From Cohnella sp. CFH 77786 (GTDB taxonomy: Bacteria; Bacillota; Bacilli; Paenibacillales; Paenibacillaceae), in assembly GCF_019400745.1 (NCBI RefSeq), contig NZ_WJIB01000007.1, positions 20,627-84,626 of the forward strand: DNA of 64,000 nucleotides. Reading direction: 5' to 3'. Every line of letters begins with the position of its first letter. Within the stretch, counting starts at the first letter, position 1. Below the pieces are notes generated by a model. It had not been told where the DNA came from. It did not search any database and worked only from the letters and a program-made list of their open reading frames with translations. Positions 26,066 through 33,543 of this stretch are shown here, in pieces. A program made the translations under genes and the position numbers.

Positions 26066-27067
26066 TCATGCCTGGTTAATCGACACCGCTACATTTCTTT
26101 CCGGCTGGTTCAAGAACGGCTTGCTCGGCAAGTAATGCTGCGCGCGAATGTAACGGATCGTGCGCGTCTTGGCCCGCATGACGATCGAGTGGGTTTCGGC
26201 CCTCTGGTCGGGCAAATAACGGACGCCTCCGAGGAATTCCCCGGGCGTTACGCCTGTCGCGGCGAAAATCACGTCTCCCGTGCCGACCATGTCGCTCATC
26301 GAGAGCAGCTTGTACGGGTCGGAAAGGCCCATCTGCACGCATCGCTGGTACTCCGTGCCGTCCGCGGGCATCAGCCTCCCTTGCAGCTCGCCGCCCAGAC
26401 ATTGCAGAGCCGCTGCGGCGAGAACGCCTTCCGGCGCGCCGCCGGAACCGACGTACAGGTCGATACCCGTTTCCGGGAACGCCGGCGCCATGGCCCCCGC
26501 CACATCCCCGTCGCTCAGGAATTTGATCCGGACGCCCACTTTCCGGAGCGTTTTCACGATCGTCTCGTGGCGAGGCCGATCCAGCACCATGACGGTCAAA
26601 TCGGCCACCGATTTGCCGAGGACGTTCGCTGCGGTCTTTAACGTCGTTTCCAAGGAATCCGTCAGCTTCACCTTCCCGGCGAGCAGCGGCCCGACGGCCA
26701 GCTTCTCCATGTACATATCCGGCGCGTGCAGCAGTTGGCCTTTACTGGCGACGGCGATGACCGACATCGCGTTGTTCAGGCCTTTGGCGACGATATTCGT
26801 ACCCTCCAAGGGATCCACGGCGACGTCGACTTCCGGGCCGTTCCCGCTGCCGAGTTGTTCCCCGATATAGAGCATGGGGGCCTCGTCCATTTCGCCTTCC
26901 CCGATGACGACCGTTCCCCTGATGGAAACGGAATCGAGCATCGATCTCATCGCGTTGGTCGCCGCCTCGTCCGCTCCGATTTTCTCGCCCCGCCCCATCC
27001 AAGGCGCGGATGCCAATGCCGCAAGCTCCGTTACGCGTACGATTTCAAGCGCCAGTTCTCTCTCCAT
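26066..27067 (-). CDS. glpX: Fructose-1,6-bisphosphatase, class II
   Basis: GlpX dephosphorylates fructose-1,6-bisphosphate in gluconeogenesis. The 333-residue protein has ALEIVRVTELAALASAPWMG, GADEAATNAMRSMLDSVSIR, the metal-binding VVIGEGEMDEAPMLYIGEQL, VDPLEGTNIVAKGLNNAMSV, VGSGGAPEGVLAAAALQCLG and GDVIFAATGVTPG. The ATG follows GGAGGCTGACTTGC. It lies upstream of fsa on the same strand with its own promoter. Confidence 0.96.
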   Translation of the reverse strand: MERELALEIVRVTELAALASAPWMGRGEKIGADEAATNAMRSMLDSVSIRGTVVIGEGEMDEAPMLYIGEQLGSGNGPEVDVAVDPLEGTNIVAKGLNNAMSVIAVASKGQLLHAPDMYMEKLAVGPLLAGKVKLTDSLETTLKTAANVLGKSVADLTVMVLDRPRHETIVKTLRKVGVRIKFLSDGDVAGAMAPAFPETGIDLYVGSGGAPEGVLAAAALQCLGGELQGRLMPADGTEYQRCVQMGLSDPYKLLSMSDMVGTGDVIFAATGVTPGEFLGGVRYLPDQRAETHSIVMRAKTRTIRYIRAQHYLPSKPFLNQPERNVAVSINQA

Positions 27068-27112
27068 GCAAGTCAGCCTCCACGGGATCGCGACGGATCC
27101 GTTTTACTATAT

Positions 27113-27141
27113 TGTATAACATATATATTTATATGATACAA
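27113..27141 (-). promoter_or_regulatory. glpX promoter with candidate CcpN operator
   Basis: TTGTAT (27136-27141), 17 bp and TATACA (27113-27118) form a strong sigma-A promoter. TATGTTATACA (27113-27123) matches the CcpN consensus TRTGHYATAYW at every position. The half-element GTATCAT overlaps the -35 box, with the same spacing as at fsa. Confidence 0.65.
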
Positions 27142-27173
27142 TATATAAGACGGTTATTCAGCTATATTGTGGC

Positions 27174-27210
27174 AAAAAAGAGGCGCCAGGGAACGGGTCC
27201 CTCGGCGCCA
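27174..27210 (-). terminator. Strong minus-strand terminator next to the tandem repeat array
   Basis: AGGCGCCAGGGA (27181-27192) and TCCCTCGGCGCC (27198-27209) pair with one bulge. On the minus strand it ends in TTTTTT. It lies between the 51-bp repeat array and the glpX promoter, so it would end any transcript coming through the array. Confidence 0.8.
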
Positions 27211-27229
27211 TGTGAGTTGTGTCGTTTAG

Positions 27230-28076
27230 TACCTCTGTAACCCGGAAAAACCCGGCTACACGAAGCAAACGCGCGCTTTCCACCTCTGTAACCCGGAAAA
27301 ACCCGGCTACATGAAGCAAACGCGCGCATTTCATTTCTGTAACCCGGAAAAACCCGGCTACACGAAGCAAACGCGCGCTTTCCACCTCTGTAACCCGGAA
27401 AAACCCGGCTACACGAAGCAATCGCGCGCATTCCACCTCTGTAACCCGGAAAACCCGGCTACATGAAGCAAACGCGCGAATTTCACCTCTGTAACCCGGT
27501 TAACCCGGCTACATGAAGCAAACGCACGCATTTCATCTCTGTAACCCGGAAAAAACCGGCTGCACGAAGCAAACGCGCGCTTTCCACCTCTGTAACCCGG
27601 AAAAACCCGGCTACACGAAGCAAACGCGCGCATTCCACCTCTGTAACCCGGAAAAACCCGGCTACACGAAGCAATCGCGCGCATTCCACCTCTGTAACCC
27701 GGTTAAACCCGGCTACACGAAGCAAACGCGCGCATTCCACCTCTGTAACCCGGTTAAACCCGGCTACATGAAGCAAACGCGCGCTTTCCACCTCTGTAAC
27801 CCGGAAAAACCCGGCTACACGAAGCAAACGCGCGCTTTTCACCTCTGTAACCCGGAAAAACCCGGCTACATGAAGCAAACGCGCGCATTCCACCTCTGTA
27901 ACCCGGAAAAACCCTGCTGCACGAAGCAAACGCGCGCATTCCACCTCTGTAACCCGGAAAAACCCGGCTGCACGAAGCAAACGTGCGAATTTCACCTCTG
28001 TAACCCGGAAAAACCCGGCTGCATGAAGCAAACGCGCGCTTTCCACCTCTGTAACCCGGTTAAACCCGGCTAACCG
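27230..28076. repeat. Tandem array, 17 copies of a 51-bp unit
   Basis: Units begin CACCTCTGTAACCCGG and contain CCCGGAAAAACCCGG (or ...TTAAACCCGG), CTACAYGAAGCAAACGCG and CGC(A/T)TTY. Copies start at 27230, 27281, 27332, 27383, 27434, 27484, 27534, 27585, 27636, 27687, 27738, 27789, 27840, 27891, 27942, 27993 and 28044. Two copies are 50 bp. Because 51 is divisible by three, open frames appear on both strands, but the 50-bp copies break them and no RBS precedes them. A degenerate half-copy lies near 28170-28213. The whole intergenic stretch of more than 1 kb holds nothing else recognisable. Confidence 0.95.
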
Positions 28077-28216
28077 TAGCTCACGGGGAGTAACTTTCTT
28101 CCTTTACTCTAGCGTAAGGTACTACGAGCAACTCCAGGCAACTCAATAATGTGCCCACTTTTTTATCTAAGGTCCAGAACGCGCGTGTTTAACCGCCGTG
28201 ACCCGCAAAACCGGGA

Positions 28217-28405
28217 CTACTTCAAATACTCTCTCGCCTCGGACAACGCAGCGATGAGTCTATCCAGCTCGCCCAAGCTTTCGATTTCAACGGTGACGTA
28301 ACGCGGACGATATCCGCTGCTCGCTGCTTCAAGCTGGACGCTTTTCCGTTCCGGGTCCGCCTGGACGTCCAGACATTCCGTTGAATACAAGTTCCGATAG
28401 GCCAA
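28217..28405 (-). CDS. Small hypothetical protein
   Basis: A 62-residue ORF (MAYRNLYSTECLDVQADPER...) starts with TTG behind GGGGGG. Its composition is that of a normal acidic cytoplasmic protein: GYRPRYVTVEIESLGELDRL followed by IAALSEAREYLK, i.e. strands then an amphipathic helix. It sits between two tandem repeat arrays. No function is suggested; the RBS and codon pattern support it as real. Confidence 0.6.
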   Translation of the reverse strand: MAYRNLYSTECLDVQADPERKSVQLEAASSGYRPRYVTVEIESLGELDRLIAALSEAREYLK

Positions 28406-28490
28406 AATAGAATCCCCCCAACGTATCGCGATTCCTATGATTCCCAGCGAGCATACGGCAAAATCTTGGAAAAGGAGTGACTCCCTGTAT

Positions 28491-28800
28491 TTTACCGGAA
28501 CAACCGCATCTCCAGCTAGACCTCTTTTTACCGGAACAACCGCATCTCCAGCTAGACTTCTTCTTTACCGGAACAGCCGCATCTCCAGCTAGACCTCATC
28601 TTTACCGGGAACAACCGCATCTCCAGCTAGACCACATCTTAACCAAAACAACCGCATCTCCAGCTAGACCTCTTCTTTACCGGAACAACCGCATCTCCAG
28701 CTAGACCTCTTCTTTACCGGAACAACCGCATCTCCAGCTAGACTTCATCTTTACCGGAACAGCCGCATTTCCAGCCAGACCTCTTCTTTACCGGGAACAG
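28491..28800. repeat. Tandem array, about 9 copies of a 36-38-bp unit
   Basis: The unit TTTACCGGAACAACCGCATC-TCCAGCTAGACCTCTTC recurs at 28491, 28527, 28564, 28601, about 28639, 28676, 28713, 28750 and 28787 (last copy partial). There are no variable spacers and no cas genes, so it is not a CRISPR. It lies between the 62-residue ORF and the 3' end of lutR. Confidence 0.9.
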
Positions 28801-28846
28801 GCCGCTTATCTCTCTGCACGCATTTCTTTTCGCGCACGCCCCATAT

Positions 28847-29554
28847 CTATAGATACTTCATCGATATACTTTCCACGTGGCGGAGATGGCGTTTCATGTG
28901 CCGCGCCGCTCCGTCCGCGTCCCTGCTCGATACGGCTTCGAAAACCGCTTTGTGCTCCGTAAGCAGCCGCTCGGCGACGGAACGGTTCGCGTACAGTTCG
29001 ACGCGGCGTACCTCCCGGATCGCGTTTTCCAGCTGAGAGACGATCGAGTCGAACAAACCCCGCAAAATCGGATTGTGCGTCATTCCCGCCAGAGCCGCAT
29101 GAAACGCAAGGTCCGTACGTTCGCCCGCCGCATCGTCTCCGATGAAGTGCTCCATTTCAGACACGATCCTGCGCATCTCAGCCAAATCGCCGTCCGTCCG
29201 CTTCTCCGCCGCGATGGAAGCGTTGGAAACCTCGAGGGTGCGCCGCGCTTCCAGCAAATGCAGGAGCGTCTCCCGGTTCATCCGGAGCGATTCGAGCTCG
29301 GGCGGCACCACACCCGCCGGCCGAGGACCGAGCACGCGGGCGCCGCCGCCTTGGCGAATGTCGATGAGCCCCATCGCCTTCAAGGCGCTGAGCGCCTCAC
29401 GCATCGTGGAACGCCCTACGCCGAAACGCTCGGCAAGCTCCTTGGCGGAGGGCAGCTTGTCTCCCGGCGTAAGCGTGCCGTCCTCCATCATCGCTTTCAG
29501 CCTGGCGGTTATCTCCTCGTAGTGGTTGCGTTTCGTCAACCGGGCGATTTCCAT
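28847..29554 (-). CDS. lutR: FadR-subfamily GntR regulator of lactate utilisation
   Basis: The 235-residue protein has a GntR winged helix (LKAMMEDGTLTPGDKLPSAK; ELAERFGVGRSTMREALSAL; IDIRQGGGARVL) and an all-helical FCD effector domain (EARRTLEVSNASIAAEKRT; HFIGDDAAGERTDLAFHAAL; EHKAVFEAVSSRDADGAARH). It follows lutC by 39 bp on the same strand. A palindrome of the FadR-operator class lies in front of lutA, so it probably represses lutABC(R) in the absence of L-lactate. Confidence 0.85.
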   Translation of the reverse strand: MEIARLTKRNHYEEITARLKAMMEDGTLTPGDKLPSAKELAERFGVGRSTMREALSALKAMGLIDIRQGGGARVLGPRPAGVVPPELESLRMNRETLLHLLEARRTLEVSNASIAAEKRTDGDLAEMRRIVSEMEHFIGDDAAGERTDLAFHAALAGMTHNPILRGLFDSIVSQLENAIREVRRVELYANRSVAERLLTEHKAVFEAVSSRDADGAARHMKRHLRHVESISMKYL

Positions 29555-29593
29555 GCTTCCCGCTCCTTCGCTTTCCAGAGATGAATCTTAACG

Positions 29594-30328
29594 TTATCCC
29601 ACGACAAGAGCGTATACGATGCCCGGCCCGTGCACCCCGATCGTCAGATCGTTCTCGATGTCCGCCGAGCGGCTCGGACCCGAAATAAAGTGGATGCCCG
29701 CCGGGAGGTTCTCCCTTCCCGCGGCGTCGAAATCGGGCAGGATCTCGCCGAGCCTCGTCTTCAGCCGCCCGATCGGAATGATCGCCATCAGAACCGTAGG
29801 CAGCAGGCTGACCGAACGCCCCTTATCCTTCGACGACAGCACCGTGATCGAGCCCGTGTAGGCAGCCGCGTAATCCGCGACGACGACGCCGAAATCCGCT
29901 TCCGCCGCACGGGCTTTCCAGTCTACGCCAATATCCCGGTTCCATACGGATACTTGGGCGCCGGGCGGCAAGGCCTCATCCAAGCCCAGCGCATCCAACT
30001 CGGGGACGTTCTGACGAATCACGTATTTGGCCCGCATCTCCTCCGCTTTCTCCGCGATAAACCCGCGAACGGCCCCCATGTCCGGCAGACGGACGGCATA
30101 TCCTCCGACCAACCGGAAGTTCTCCGAAAACCGCTCCACCCGTTCCTCCAACGGCCACTCGAACTCGTTCCAAAACGCCGGAGCTCCCCGAAAGGGATGC
30201 GCTGGCGCCTCCGTCACCCGGGGACGTCTAAGCTTCGCGGCAATCCCGTTCATGAACGCTTCCTGCTTGGCCCGAGATGCCGTCTCCATCTTCTTCAGCC
30301 ACTCGCGGTGCTCCTCAGCCTTCCCCAT
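29594..30328 (-). CDS. lutC: L-lactate utilisation protein LutC
   Basis: The 244-residue LUD-domain protein is part of the LutABC complex that oxidises L-lactate to pyruvate. Features are LRRPRVTEAPAHPFRGAPAF, VRLPDMGAVRGFIAEKAEEM, FGVVVADYAAAYTGSITVLS, SLLPTVLMAIIPIGRLKTRL and IHFISGPSRSADIENDLTIG followed by VHGPG. It overlaps lutB by 14 bp. Confidence 0.94.
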   Translation of the reverse strand: MGKAEEHREWLKKMETASRAKQEAFMNGIAAKLRRPRVTEAPAHPFRGAPAFWNEFEWPLEERVERFSENFRLVGGYAVRLPDMGAVRGFIAEKAEEMRAKYVIRQNVPELDALGLDEALPPGAQVSVWNRDIGVDWKARAAEADFGVVVADYAAAYTGSITVLSSKDKGRSVSLLPTVLMAIIPIGRLKTRLGEILPDFDAAGRENLPAGIHFISGPSRSADIENDLTIGVHGPGIVYALVVG

Positions 30329-31841
30329 GCGAATGCCCTCCCTTGCCGTTCTCCCGTTCCCGTGCGGCCCGCTCCATTCTTTCCTTCATGGTCGGATCCA
30401 TCTCCCGCAAGTCCGACCGGATCTCCTGCTCAAGCGTCGCCCAGCGTTCGCGGAAAGTCTCCTTCGCCAGGCTCGGAGCCACCCGGTACGCATTCCACCC
30501 TTTCAATGGGCCAACCTTCAACCGGATTCCGCCCTCGCGGACGACCAGCTTCTGGCCGATTCGTCCCAGCTTAAGCGCGGTCCGATAGCGCTTCACGTTC
30601 CCCATTACGGCGGCGAAGCCCTTCATGCCGGCGGTTTCAAGGGCATTGCCGCGGCCCGCTTCCACTTTACGCCGCCGCAAATAGATCAGCATTTCGTGCA
30701 GCGGAATCTTCACCGGGCAAGCTTCATAACAGGCGCCGCACAAGCTGGAGGCGTTCGCGATGTCGTCCCACTCGGCGACGTTCTTCTTCAGCGCCGGCGT
30801 CAGCACGGCCCCGATCGGCCCGCTGTACGTCCCGCCGTAAGCGTGGCCGCCGATGTGCCGATAGACCGGACATGCGTTCAAGCAAGCGCCGCACCGGATG
30901 CAGTTCAGGAGCTCCTGGAATTCGGGATCGCCGAGCTGCAGAGACCGGCCGTTGTCCACGATGATGATGTGCATCTCTTCCGGCCCGTCGCCGTCTGCGA
31001 CCCGTTTCGGCCCCGTGATGCCCGACATGTACACCGTCAGCTTCTGTCCGGTCGCGGACCGCGGCAGCAGCGTCGCCATCACTTCGAGGTCTGCCCAGGA
31101 CGGGATGATTCTCTCCATGCCCATAAGCGTGATTTGCGTTTTCGGGACGGTCGTGACCATCCGCGCATTGCCCTCGTTCTCGAACAACACCATCGAACCG
31201 GTTTCCGCAATGGCGAAATTGCATCCGGTCATGCCGATGTCCGCTTCGAGGAATTTCTCGCGCAGCTTCTTGCGGACGAACCCGGCCAGCACGGTCGTAT
31301 CGGGCGGAAGCGTCTCCCCCGCCTCGGCGGACAGCAGGTCGGCGATCTGATACCGGTTTTTGTGGATGGCCGGGATGATAATGTGCGACGGGGTTTCCCC
31401 GGCCAACTGGATGATGTATTCCCCAAGGTCCGTCTCGATCGCCTCTACTCCGATGGAGTCCAGCGCATGGTTCAAATGCAGCTCTTCCGTCACCATCGAC
31501 TTCGATTTGACGACCGTCTTCGCCCGAACGCGCCGCGCGATCTCGAGCGAAATCCGCACCGCCTCTTCCCCGGTTTCCGCGAAATGCACGTGCACGCCGT
31601 TCTTCCGGGCATTATCGGCGAACAGGTTCAGATAATAATCGAGGTGGGCGATCGTGTGCAGCCGGATTTGCCGGCCTCTCTCCCGCCACTCGTCCCAATT
31701 GCCGTGCTGCTCCGCCGCCGCTTTTTTACCGTTACGCAGCCTTTCCGTCGTGAACTTGACCGCCTTGCGGAGGAATTCGTCGTTCAGCGCCAGTCCCGCC
31801 CGCTCCTTCACGGTCGTTCCGCCTTTGTCCGTTCCGCTCAT
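30315..31841 (-). CDS. lutB: L-lactate utilisation iron-sulfur protein LutB
   Basis: The 508-residue protein combines an N-terminal LUD region (KTVVKSKSMVTEELHLNHAL; IAETGSMVLFENEGNARMVT) with two 4Fe-4S ferredoxin clusters: LNCIRCGACLNACPVYRHIG and SLCGACYEACPVKIPLHE. It transfers electrons within LutABC. The ATG at 31841 overlaps the lutA stop by four bases; a longer upstream frame would read into lutA. Confidence 0.95.
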   Translation of the reverse strand: MSGTDKGGTTVKERAGLALNDEFLRKAVKFTTERLRNGKKAAAEQHGNWDEWRERGRQIRLHTIAHLDYYLNLFADNARKNGVHVHFAETGEEAVRISLEIARRVRAKTVVKSKSMVTEELHLNHALDSIGVEAIETDLGEYIIQLAGETPSHIIIPAIHKNRYQIADLLSAEAGETLPPDTTVLAGFVRKKLREKFLEADIGMTGCNFAIAETGSMVLFENEGNARMVTTVPKTQITLMGMERIIPSWADLEVMATLLPRSATGQKLTVYMSGITGPKRVADGDGPEEMHIIIVDNGRSLQLGDPEFQELLNCIRCGACLNACPVYRHIGGHAYGGTYSGPIGAVLTPALKKNVAEWDDIANASSLCGACYEACPVKIPLHEMLIYLRRRKVEAGRGNALETAGMKGFAAVMGNVKRYRTALKLGRIGQKLVVREGGIRLKVGPLKGWNAYRVAPSLAKETFRERWATLEQEIRSDLREMDPTMKERMERAARERENGKGGHSHGEG

Positions 31842-32566
31842 GCCCGTTTCACCCCTTCTTCCAGCAGTTCGGCCAAATGCAGGACCTTCACCTTGTCGCC
31901 GCGGTACCGCAGATTGCCCGCGATATTCATCAGGCACGCCATGTCAAGCCCGACCAAAACTTCCGCTTCGGTCTCCCGTACGTGATCCGCTTTCTCCGTC
32001 ACCATCGCTCCCGATATATCCGCCATTTTGACCGCGAACGTACCTCCGAAGCCGCAGCAATCCTCCGCAAACGGCAATGGCACAAGCTCCAGCCCCCGAA
32101 CGTGCCGCATCAATTCCAGCGGCTCGTCCTTGACGCCGAGCAGCCGGCTCCCGTGGCAGGAAGGGTGGTAAGTGACCTTATGCGGGAAGACGGCGCCAAC
32201 GTCCTTCACCCCGAGCACCTGGACCAGGAATTGGGTAAACTCGTACGACTTCCGCTGAAGCTCCTGCGCTTTGGGCAGCCATTCCGGATCGTTCTCGAAC
32301 AGCTTCGGGTAGTGGTGGATCATGCCGGTGCAGGAGCCGGACGGGGAAATGACGAAATCGCTGTCCGCGAACGCTTTCAATATCGTCGCCGCGCTCTCCC
32401 TCGCTTCTTTCCAATACCCGCTGTTAAAGGCCGGTTGGCCGCAGCACGTCTGAACTTGCGGGAAATCGAGGCGCACCCCGTACCGGGCAAGCAGACGCAC
32501 CATCGCTTCCCCGACGCGGGGGTAGACGGCATCGCTCAAACAAGTGATAAACAAGGACACTTTCAA
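31838..32566 (-). CDS. lutA: L-lactate utilisation protein LutA (CCG-domain)
   Basis: The 242-residue protein has two cysteine-rich CCG domains, one with VQTCCGQPAFNSGYWKEARE and one with LPFAEDCCGFGGTFAVK; HPSCHGSRLLGV precedes the second. LutA-type proteins bind non-canonical 4Fe-4S clusters. The TTG at 32566 (LKVSLFITCL) is chosen because GGAGGGTG precedes it by 8 bp and the start then matches known LutA N-termini; the ATG at 32590 lacks a comparable site. Confidence 0.93.
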   Translation of the reverse strand: MKVSLFITCLSDAVYPRVGEAMVRLLARYGVRLDFPQVQTCCGQPAFNSGYWKEARESAATILKAFADSDFVISPSGSCTGMIHHYPKLFENDPEWLPKAQELQRKSYEFTQFLVQVLGVKDVGAVFPHKVTYHPSCHGSRLLGVKDEPLELMRHVRGLELVPLPFAEDCCGFGGTFAVKMADISGAMVTEKADHVRETEAEVLVGLDMACLMNIAGNLRYRGDKVKVLHLAELLEEGVKRA

Positions 32567-32606
32567 GTCAGGCACCCTCCATCCGTCCATTCATATGATT
32601 GTCAGG

Positions 32607-32617
32607 TTGTCAGACAA
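32607..32617. promoter_or_regulatory. Candidate LutR operator
   Basis: The perfect 11-bp palindrome TTGTCAGACAA lies about 40 bp upstream of the lutA start. It matches the TNGTNNNACNA pattern of FadR-class GntR regulators. A further TTGTCA half-site lies immediately to its left (32600-32604 region). Confidence 0.6.
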
Positions 32618-32661
32618 GTTCGATTCAAAAAAGAAGGGATCGCTCCCCCCTCGATCGGCGC

Positions 32662-33429
32662 TTATACTCGGATCGTCTCGATCCGTTTTTCCTTCAACAT
32701 GTCTACCGTTTCCTCCGCAGCGCTCCGGTCGGTAATGACGGCGTCGATTTCGCCCCAGTCGGCGACGTGCGTAAACGCCTGCACGCCGATTTTGCTCGCG
32801 TCGGCAAGCAGGATGACTTGGTCTGCAATCCCGATCATCCGCTGTTTGACGCGCCCTTGCAGTTCGTTCGACTCGCTGACGCCCCGCTCCGGATGCACGC
32901 CTTTGCAGGAGAAAAACAGTTTATCGACATGATAGGCCTCCAGCGAACGTTCGGCCAGCGGCCCGACGAATGACAGGGAGCGCTGGGCCAGCAGCCCGCC
33001 GGTGGAGATCACCTCGATCTTCTCCTTCGCGGCCAGCTCGGTCGCGACTTTGATCGAGTTCGTCAGCACGGTAAGCGGTATGTCGGGCAGGGTACGCGCC
33101 ATGTACCAAGCCGTCGTGCTGGCATCGAGCAGGATCCTGTCCTTCGGCCGGATCCGGCCGACCGCCGCTTCCGCGATCCGCTTCTTCTCCTCGGCATGCT
33201 GGATTTCGCGTTCCGCATACGGGATTTCCGGTTGCGGCGCGGGACCCGTCTGCACGCTCACCGCTCCGCCGTGGGAACGGCGGAGGCGCCCAGCCGCCTC
33301 CAGCCGGTCCAGGTCCCGGCGGATCGTCTCCTCCGTCACCTCGCACAGCTCGCTGAGCTCGGTGACCCGGATGCTCCCTCTTTCGTTCACCAGCCGAACG
33401 ATTTTCTCGTAACGTTCCGCGACCAGCAT
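32662..33429 (-). CDS. DeoR-family transcriptional regulator of the rhamnose genes
   Basis: The 255-residue protein has an N-terminal DeoR helix-turn-helix (IRVTELSELCEVTEETIRRD; LDRLEAAGRLRRSHGGAVSV) and a sugar-isomerase-like effector domain (RILLDASTTAWYMARTL; PLTVLTNSIKVATELAAKEK; VISTGGLLAQRSLSFVGPLA; FFSCKGVHPERGVSESNELQ; QVILLADASKIGVQAF). It is the last gene after rhaEW-rhaA-rhaB, 75 bp from rhaB. The likely inducer is a rhamnose pathway phosphate such as rhamnulose-1-phosphate, by analogy; this is inferred. Confidence 0.88.
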   Translation of the reverse strand: MLVAERYEKIVRLVNERGSIRVTELSELCEVTEETIRRDLDRLEAAGRLRRSHGGAVSVQTGPAPQPEIPYAEREIQHAEEKKRIAEAAVGRIRPKDRILLDASTTAWYMARTLPDIPLTVLTNSIKVATELAAKEKIEVISTGGLLAQRSLSFVGPLAERSLEAYHVDKLFFSCKGVHPERGVSESNELQGRVKQRMIGIADQVILLADASKIGVQAFTHVADWGEIDAVITDRSAAEETVDMLKEKRIETIRV

Positions 33430-33475
33430 GACGTCCCTCTTTCCAATCTTATTCGGTCGGCAGCCCGGTTACGAA

Positions 33476-33543
33476 TCCCCAAAAAGTGACGAGTGCCTTC
33501 GAAGTCAATTCCGATTCCTTTTTTGGGGCCCCGAAAGCTCCGT
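33476..33543. repeat. Dispersed inverted-repeat element, copy B, overlapping the 3' end of rhaB
   Basis: It shares ATCCCCAAAAAGTGACGA, GGGGCCCC and CTTTC with the copy near 25150-25245, but with a longer and different centre. Its CCCCAAAAAG...CTTTTTTGGGG ends can pair and may act as a terminator. The last ten or so codons and the stop of rhaB lie inside it. Confidence 0.6.

Noticed and set aside
27483..28073. Repeat proteins with 17-residue units on either strand of the 51-bp array
   Set aside because: No RBS, no globular flanks, open frames on both strands as expected from a 51-bp period, and 50-bp copies that shift the frame.
28491..28800. CRISPR array
   Set aside because: Units follow each other without variable spacers, and there are no cas genes in the window.
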